Assembly: GCA_025765615.1 (NCBI GenBank)
Contig: JAIVFJ010000658.1
Coordinates: 1-16,243 of the forward strand
Direction: 5' to 3'
From: Zopfochytrium polystomum
Lineage: Eukaryota > Chytridiomycota > Chytridiomycetes > Chytridiales > Chytridiaceae
DNA length: 16,243 nucleotides
The translations under genes were made by a program, and so were the position numbers. Every line of letters begins with the position of its first letter. Positions within the stretch are counted from its first letter, which is position 1. The notes beneath the pieces were generated by a model that was given only the letters and a program-made list of their open reading frames with translations, was not told the DNA's origin and searched no databases. Of this stretch, positions 1-6,440 are shown piece after piece.

Positions 1-73
1 GCCCGCCGTGCGCTTCCGGCAGGCTGGCAGAGGGGCGGCAGGCGGCGGCCACGCCCGGAATGGCCCTCGCACG

Positions 74-99
74 CACACACACACACACACACACACACA
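74..99. repeat. (CA)13 microsatellite
   Basis: An uninterrupted run of 13 CA dinucleotides, ending in an AG. It lies about 230 bp upstream of the best start codon of the kelch/SH3 gene, in what is probably its promoter or 5' leader. Length variation between strains would be expected. Confidence 0.95.
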
Positions 100-120
100 G
101 CAAGCACACACAGTATCAAA

Positions 121-260
121 ACACTCTCTCTCTTGCCCTCTCCTCCTCTCTCTCTTTGCTCACCGCCGCCCGCCCCGCCGCCGCCAAGGCCACCGCCGCA
201 CCAATCACCCCCCCGCCTGCCTCCCTGCTACTCCCTGCTACTCCCTGCTGCTGCTGGCAG
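121..260 (+). promoter_or_regulatory. CT-rich tract upstream of kelch/SH3 gene
   Basis: The + strand is strongly pyrimidine-rich here (CTCTCTCTC, CCTCTCCTCCTCTCTCTC, then CCCCCCGCCTGCCTCCCTGCTACTCC-like runs, including a short tandem CTCCCTGCTA). CT-rich blocks just upstream of the transcript start are common in fungal promoters, so a core promoter or leader role is inferred. No clear TATA box or upstream activator site is visible. Confidence 0.4.
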
Positions 261-329
261 ACCAAAGTAGCTCATCACCTGGCCACTTGCAGCCAGGCAG
301 TGGCTCTGCTGCCTGGCCGCAATTACACG

Positions 330-3300
330 ATGAACAGAAGTCCGATCGCCCCGTTGCGCCGCTCTCGATCGCCTCTCGATCGACCCTTCCGCAGGAGGAA
401 GCCATGGCAATGCCGGCAGCCGCTCTCAGCAAGGGCGCAGCGGCCGGCGCCCGATAAAGCCACCACCAGCCGCACACTCCTGCTCCTTCTCTGCTTCCTC
501 TCTCTCGCCGCGGGCGTCGGATCCTCCTCTTCGATTGCTTGGAAAGACATGGCCGCGCTCGTCTCGTTGGACAACGTGGGGCTGTTTTCGATCAACGGCA
601 GGACCGGGACGTCAACGACGCGGTTCGGGCCGTTTTACAGCCCGACTTTAACCGGTGGGTGCCTTGGAATTGTTTTTTTCGGTCTCGTACACAGGGAGCT
701 GATCTGCCTGTTCGCCAGATGTCGATGCGTTTGGAATGGAAGAGTTCACGTCCAGCACATCAAACTTGTGGTTCGTTGACAGCCGCACGGCCGAGATCTC
801 GACGGCTGCCAATCAGAAAGCGAGCGACCTTCGGTTCGGCTTCAGTTGTGTGAAGGACAATGTTCTCCCGCGCTTTTATTGTACCGGTAAGATGTCTGGG
901 TGGCGGAACTTTGATTTCCCACCGACAAAGATTGAAGGTGGTTTCGCCGAGTCGTTGAAGACGACCGACATTCCGTTTTACACGATCGACATGAAAGACC
1001 GGAAAATGAAAATATCGCGGATCGGATTCAGCCAGCGGCCACCTGGAAAATCGGTAGAATACATTGGCCGCGGCCTCCATGCCTCCGCTGTCATTGGGAA
1101 TAAGCTGTTCCTGTTCGGTGAGTCGACCTGGCATCTCCTTTTTCCAAAATTTAACCCGCCACTCTTTCAAAGGCGGTTTACCCTGTTTGTTCTGCAAAAA
1201 GCCAATGTGGGATGTTTCAACCACCGCCGTCATCGACATCACCGACCCGCTGCAACCGACCCACAAGTGGCTGAAAGGGACGTCCAAAGGAACCCCCGCG
1301 CTGCAGCAATTCGCCGGCTCCTGCGCAGTAGCCCTGCCGAACGGCCGCGCCCTAATCATCGGCGGCCTGACCATCAACGCCACTGGCCAAGCCGCGCCCC
1401 TCGCAAACGTCCTGTGGCAGTTCGACCCGGCCTCCCCTCGTACACCGCGATCCCGACAAGAGCGGCACGGCGCCGTCCCCTGGCTGGGGCATGTCCTGCG
1501 CGCTGTCACACCGACGCAACGTCTGTGCTTTGTCACACGGGCGGCTGCGGACCAGTCGCGTGCGCTGCATCGGACGAGGATGCCGTCGTCGGCAACGGCG
1601 GGCCAAAAGACGCTCCGCAAGTACAAGCTGGACGTCCGCTAGCGTCACCCGCGGCGGCCGCCGGGCGCCGTGTTGACACAGACATTCCGGACGCGAACGG
1701 CGAAGCTGGTGCCTGGCCCGAGGGTGCTTTGCGTCGGCGGCGTAGCGTACCGGTATTTGTCTTGTCGGTTGTGGGCGGGCGGGCAGCAGAAGTTGAGCGG
1801 CGGGGACACGTCCGATATTGACTGGGAGCAGTGGCGGGGAAGAAGCTTCGAAAACAGCTCCGGCGGCGGCCCGACGGATCAGGCTCGTCGGATTGGCGGG
1901 CTGTCGAAGGCCAAGAGTCCGGCGGCGGACAAGAAATCGAAAAAAGGTATCATCTGGCGACGACGAGGACAAGAAAGCGGCCGTCGAAGGGGAAGGAACC
2001 AAAGAAGGCGGAGCCGAAAGCCAAGGCCACCGCGGCCAAGCCGGGACAAGCCGATCGGTTGGCTCGAATTTGGGAGCGCTGAATAATGTGAAGGAGAAGT
2101 CAGGTGGCAACGTCGACGATGACAAACCCAAACTGGAGGGAGCAGAGATGACGAAGCCGAGCGCCAAAGCCGTTTCCAACGCAGAAGAGAAGCAACGGTC
2201 GATCGGACCACCCAAAGATCCCAAATCGCCGTCGGTCGATGCGTTAAAGAAAGAATCAGCACCGCCAAAGGAAAAGACAAAACCATCGTCCGCCGCCGTG
2301 AGCAAAAAAGCATCGTCCAAAAAGAAGAAGAAGAAAGGGAGCACAGTCACGGTCAAGAAGAAGCCGAAACCCAAGGCGAAGGCAAAATCGAAGGCGAAGG
2401 CCAAGGCGGGAGCACGAAATGCTGAGACGGACGAACCGGATTCCAGGTCGAAGAACTCGAAGTCGAAGGCGAAATCAGTGACAAGCTCGCCCCTCCCAAA
2501 GAAAAAATCGGCAACTTCTCCGAAGGCGCAAAACCCCCATATGGTTGTGCGACTTCGCTCATCAGCGCCGGCCATCGACTGGAGCGGGATTGGCCCAGAA
2601 GCGTTCATGGATGTGATGAAAACTATGCACTCGTCAATCAACGAGGCAATGCAGAGGGAGGAGTCGCCTGCTTTGTCGAGTCTCCACAAGCGCTCCGATC
2701 AGGAACTCGCTGACGACAGCCTCGTTGGAGAGTATACCTCCACGAAAGATGACCTGCCGGGCCTCGAGAGCGGCGACCAAACGGGCTTGTTCCTTTTCAA
2801 CACTGCAACTTCGTCTTGGGAGACGAACGTTAAAACCCTGAATATCGGAGCGGCACCTCAGGTCGTTCAGATTCCCCCACGGCCGAGTTCGACCTCAACA
2901 CAGCCGAGATCCCCTACGACAACATCCAAGGTCACCACTGTGTCACCGACGAAGTCTCCTTCGCCCACGGTTACTGAAACCCATCGAGTGTCCAAGCTCA
3001 CACCTGGCGCAATTACGGCTATTGTCCTTGGAGGTCTGCTGGCCGCCGTTCTCGCAGCAGTCGCTGCATGCTTCGTTATTTACAGAAGGAAGAATAGAAA
3101 CGCCGACGGTACGCAACAGTCCGTGGCAGCGGTTGCGAAAGAACTCAAAAAAGAACTCATGGAACGCATCAAAAAGACCGGAGAGCGCCGACCAATCCTG
3201 GGTGCGGCCGTGAAGAGCAAGAAGCCAAAGTGGAAAAAGCCTCAAAAAAGAAGCGATGCGCCATCCGAGACATCATCGACTCGGTCATCAGACTCGCCGG

Positions 3301-4316
3301 TCCCCGTAATCAAGGAACCCGACCTGGAGATACGCGGTCTCAGCTTCCTCCCCCCCGGCTACAAATTGCCCCCTCCGCCCAACATGCGACCGCCAGCGGC
3401 TGCACCGGCAGCAGACGAGTCGTCGCCGCTGCTGGAGCCGCCGTCGATCGCGAGAAGCAACAGCAGATCCTCGCTTCTTTCCCACGCCGAGGTGGCCGCC
3501 GCGGACGACGACCACCCGGTTGTCCCTTCAAACATCCCCCGCATCGCAACCGGCCCCGCAAAGAGGCTTGGCCTCTACCGCTACGTCGACCTCGCCAAGA
3601 ACGCCATCATCCCCGTCCTCGCGCCCATCCAAGAAGTCTACGAAAACCCGTGGTCCTCGGGAGAGACCACCACCACCACCACCACCGACACCACCACATC
3701 GTCCGCACCACCGGCTCCCGCCTCCTCTTCCCCGACCCCGCACCGCCAGAAGGTGGGCGACATCACGGCGCTCAGCACCGAGTTTGAGAACGCGCTGTAC
3801 GACGTCATTGGTGACCTCGGCCGCATCCCGCTGACCCACGCCGGCGCCGGGCAGCTGGGGCTGGAGCTGGCGTCGATGCCGCTGCGGACGATCAGCCTGG
3901 ACGCGGCGGACCCAGCCGTCGGGTACGAGGTGTCGAGCGCGCTGCAGACGGAGATAAGGTTCCAGTGCGTGTACTACCACAACGCGAAAAAGTCGGACGA
4001 GATGAATTTGCAGTATGGGGATGTCGTGATGCTCAGGTACGGCTTCTTTTTCTTTTTTGCTGTTTCTGCTTCGTTGTTGTTCTGTTTCAGGGCGCTTTCC
4101 TCGTTCCACCGCACAAACGATATTTTTTTCCCCAGGAAATTCTACAGCGACGGTTGGGCTCGCGGCGTCAACGTCACCCAGGACACTGACGGCATGTTCC
4201 CCATCTTTTACGTGGAGGAGGCGACTGAAGCTGGCTACGTCGAGTCGTCGGGTTTCGCTGAAGTGACGCCCGAGCTTGAGGGTTACAATGCCTTTGAAAG
4301 CATGATCGACAAGTGA
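330..4316 (+). CDS. kelch ectodomain, single TM, cytoplasmic SH3 protein (frame broken internally)
   Basis: Receptor-like surface protein. Proposed segments are 330-654, 719-1117, 1173 to about 1430, a frame-scrambled part from about 1430 to 2090, about 2090-4036 and 4136-4316. A hydrophobic stretch (LLLLLCFLSLAAGV, about 471-525) is the likely signal sequence. Kelch-type strands follow: GNKLFLFGG across intron 2 and NGRALIIGG near 1366, with more kelch-like pieces in all three frames up to about 1770 (GWGMSCALS, PRVLCVGG). A Lys/Ala/Pro-rich region covers about 2090-2530, and a Ser/Thr/Pro stalk about 2870-2995. One TM helix lies at about 3010-3084, followed by the basic stop-transfer IYRRKNR. 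The cytoplasmic tail has a Pro-rich block (about 3346-3405), a Thr run, and an SH3 domain (YYHNAKKSDEMNLQYGDVV ... DGWARGV ... GMFPIFYVEE). Start 330 is tentative: an ATG at 404 in a GCCATGG context would give a tidier signal peptide but is in another frame and stops after 17 codons. The ligand is unknown. The architecture suggests that wall or carbohydrate sensing is coupled to SH3-binding partners. Confidence 0.75.
655..718 (+). other. intron 1 of kelch/SH3 gene
   Basis: A 64-nt GTGGGT...CCAG intron in phase 1. It joins ...YSPTLT to VDAFGMEEF through a GAT codon. The nearer CAG at 692-694 is excluded because a TGA at 700-702 lies in the downstream reading frame. Confidence 0.7.
1118..1172 (+). 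other. intron 2 of kelch/SH3 gene
   Basis: A 55-nt GTGAGT...AAAG intron in phase 1, with a TTTAACC branch-like site. Splicing restores the kelch motif LFLFGG and continues into the frame reading LPCLFCKKPMWDVSTTAVID. Confidence 0.8.
1430..2090 (+). other. frame-scrambled part of kelch domain and basic linker
   Basis: Recognisable fragments jump between frames: QFDPASP, then SYTAIP, then SGTAPSPGWGMSCALS, then TSVLCHTGGCGPVACA, then LRKYKLDV, then TQTFRTRTAKLVPGPRVLCV. At least five one- or two-base shifts occur within about 250 bp. No GT-AG introns explain them. From about 1900 to 2090 the basic region again alternates frames (SKAKSPAADKKSKK, then KGKEPKKAEPKAKATAAK). This is either consensus indels in GC-rich sequence or recent decay. 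Confidence 0.65.
4037..4135 (+). other. intron splitting the SH3 domain (99 nt, in frame, no stop)
   Basis: GTACGG...TTTTTTTCCCCAG, phase 2. Splicing joins GDVVMLR to KFYSDGWARG, which gives an SH3 core of normal spacing. The intron is T-rich, a multiple of three, and free of stop codons, so the unspliced message would encode a hydrophobic 33-residue insert. An alternative acceptor at 4089-4090 would leave 15 extra residues in the domain. Confidence 0.85.
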
Positions 4317-4580
4317 TAAGGAATGATGGCGCAGCAAGTTTTTTTCTTTTTTTTTGCGGAGTTTGATCATTGAGTTCTGAGTTTGAGGCAGTTCATAGCC
4401 GCATTGTTTATTTGAAAAAATCCATTCTTGTATGGAACAGATCCCTTCAAATCTTGTTAATTCTCTTCTTCAAGTGGCAGCCGGCGATGGAAAGCGTGAC
4501 ATCGTGTTGCGGCCAGTTAATCCACCACAACATTCACGACAAAAAAAAGTACATAGTAGTTTGGTAGCAAGATATCGTTT
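4317..4580. other. convergent intergenic region
   Basis: The 3' flank of the + strand kelch/SH3 gene and of the - strand protease A. A T-rich stretch (4338-4356) follows the TGATAA of the first gene. I see no further gene, RNA or repeat here. Confidence 0.6.
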
Positions 4581-6257
4581 TTACAGTATCGAGGTCAGGG
4601 CAAATAGCATTATCAGGCAGATCCATGCAGCGATTGGCTGTGCAACATGAGTTCCGTCCGACGTGATGTTCAGCGTCGATAGTTCAGAGAACTGAGCGAG
4701 TTTAAGAGTTGATGTAGTGGTTACTGAGACCGTGTTTTCTGGCCTTTATTTTGGGTCAAATACATGATTGATGGCAACCTATGCGAAGAAAATGTGCCGC
4801 TCTCACCTGCCGCAGTCACATCCTGGAGCCAGACCAACTCTTTTTCCTGCTCGGTCCAGGACGACGTAGAAACTATCGAATATGACCGCGCCAAACATGA
4901 CGTTCATCGATGTTGCTGGACGCGCGATGAAGAAGAGATGGCCCTTCCCGTCGCTCTGGATGTATTGCCTTCCGCCAAATGTCATGCTGACGGTTGTTCC
5001 GGGCACAGCGCCTGTGAATGAAAACGTCATAGTTGGCAGCTTGGTGTAGTCGATTGGAAATCTCTTCAAATACATGTATGTTTAATTTTTTTTTTTGTTT
5101 GTTTGTTGTGCGTCTGTTACTTGTCGTGGACGGGGGCGATCCAAATGAACCTACATCATAGAGTCCATATCCATTGATGACCGCCGTGACGGCCGAGTTC
5201 GGGATCCCCGCCGCCTGCATCGCCCCGCTCGCGTAAATCGCAGCCCCGAGCTTATCAAAGATCTCCTTGGGCACCAAAAACAGCGTCGTACACGTATCAA
5301 AAATGCTGTCCCCCGTCCCCCCGGCCTTCTGCCACGTCCCAGCCGCCCTCGCCGCCTGCACTGTCCCCGTCGACGCGCCGTTGATCGCTATGTCCGTCAC
5401 GTCGACGGTAAAGTACGACTCCCTCCCGACCGCCGCCCACGCAATGTCCGCCTCGCTGGTCACACCGCAGGCCAGCTGCGCGTGGTCCGTCGCGCCAAAG
5501 TCGATCACAGACTGGGTTTTGGAGTTTGCGGGGCAGCCGCGGAGCGCGACGAGGTCGCGCGGGATCGCGCCGAGCTGGACGAGCGAGGTGAGGAAGGAGG
5601 GGGGTTGGGCCGGCGAGGAGGAAAGGGAGTCGTAGGCGATGCCGAGGAGGCCTTGGGAGGTGGAGCCTGTGAAGAGGGAGGGGTTGCTTGTCTGGTGATG
5701 TGGAATGTGTGGATCAAGCTGTGAGAATCGCGCGGATCGCGTCAAAAAAAGGTTGGGCAACGTACTTGGTTCGTGACGGCGATGAACTCGGTTTGCGCGA
5801 CGAGGCTCCCGATCTGAACTACGTCGCTGACGACGACTCCAGACCAGCCGGAGCCATCCATGAATCCACCCTTCGTGTAGCTTTGAGAGATCGCGCCGGT
5901 CGCGTCGTATTTTGCGCCCGTGTAGCCGCCGTCGATCGTTGACCCAGGTATGAGAAGGTTCGTAGATCCAGAATCTAGCAGCACCGCGAACTGGCTTGGC
6001 GTTACAAAACGCGTGACATCGTGGAAAAACGTTCGGGTCACCTTGCTTCCTTGTATGACGAGATCGACTGTCCAGCACGCTGTTGTCAAAGGACTGCCGT
6101 TCATGTTTATTACTGCACCTTGATACTGTTGCCGTCGTTCGAGGGGCGTCGGCGGCTCGGATCGCTCCTCGGGGTCACTCTGGAGTCGACGCATTGGTGC
6201 AGTGAGCGCGCGCACAAGCGGGGTCAGCGCCAGTGCGGTCAAGACGTGGCGTAACAT
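4581..6257 (-). CDS. GPI-anchored pepsin-like aspartic protease A
   Basis: Secreted A1-family endopeptidase, about 465 residues after splicing. Exons are 6257-6042, 5990-5766, 5691-5155, 5063-4807 and 4743-4581; introns of 51, 74, 91 and 63 nt have phases 0, 0, 0 and 2. The signal peptide is MLRHVLTALALTPLVRALTA, and a short pro-segment ends at a dibasic PLERR (residues 38-42). The first active site is LLDSGSTNLLIPG (Asp78), followed by a flap-like SYTKGG. The second is SIFDTCTTLFLVP (Asp279), with Cys where the family has Gly. The last exon adds a Ser/Thr-rich spacer and a hydrophobic C-terminus (PIAAWICLIMLFALTSIL), as in GPI-anchored fungal proteases of the yapsin type. The longest open frame instead stops at 4803, just past the splice donor; the spliced model is preferred because the paralogue has a phase 2 donor at the same place. 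Activity is likely but unproven, given the altered second motif. Confidence 0.85.
4744..4806 (-). other. intron 4 of protease A, leading to the GPI-tail exon
   Basis: GTGAGA...AATAAAG, 63 nt, phase 2, with a TTGAC branch-like site. It sits directly after the GCDCG motif that closes the catalytic domain, where protease B has GTAAGA in the same phase. The acceptor at 4744 is the one that keeps the downstream frame open into the hydrophobic tail. Confidence 0.7.
5991..6041 (-). other. intron 1 of protease A (51 nt, in frame, no stop)
   Basis: GTGACC...CCAG, exactly 17 codons long and open, so it is easily mistaken for coding sequence. Protease B has a 51-nt intron at the same position and phase, with a stop codon inside. 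Removal places FAVLLDSGS directly after VIQGSK, which matches FNAQIDSGS after IGNKT in protease B. Confidence 0.8.
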
Positions 6258-6440
6258 TGTTCAGGCGTGAAGTCCATCGCACCACAGCAATAGCCGCAGC
6301 GAAATTGTCAGCGCTAATTCGATCCAATTCATTTATTAGACCGCGGCCCTAGAAAGAGAAGGTGCGCTTCAGTTCAGCCGTTCGATGCTAGTCACCACGG
6401 TGGTGGGAGGATTCTAAGTACTTCAACCGAGCATCAGTAT
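6258..6440 (-). promoter_or_regulatory. intergenic region between proteases B and A
   Basis: 183 bp between the stop codon of protease B and the ATG of protease A. It must hold the terminator of one and the promoter of the other unless they share a transcript. No clear TATA box or poly(A) hexamer was recognised. Confidence 0.4.

Noticed and set aside
404..457. ATG in an excellent context (GCCATGG) as start of the kelch/SH3 gene
   Set aside because: The frame stops after 17 codons. It would need a one-base shift to join the signal-like segment, so it is mentioned only as an alternative start.
1670..2086. Separate basic protein gene overlapping the start of the long + strand frame
   Set aside because: It begins at a non-ATG codon and its first half is kelch-like sequence continuous with the upstream gene; it is a frame fragment of that gene.
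4803..4805. TGA as the true end of protease A
   Set aside because: It overlaps a phase 2 splice donor conserved in the paralogue, and the downstream exon encodes a convincing hydrophobic anchor.
5267..5942. Plus-strand open frames across protease A
   Set aside because: Antisense shadows of GC-rich protease exons with no recognisable domain.
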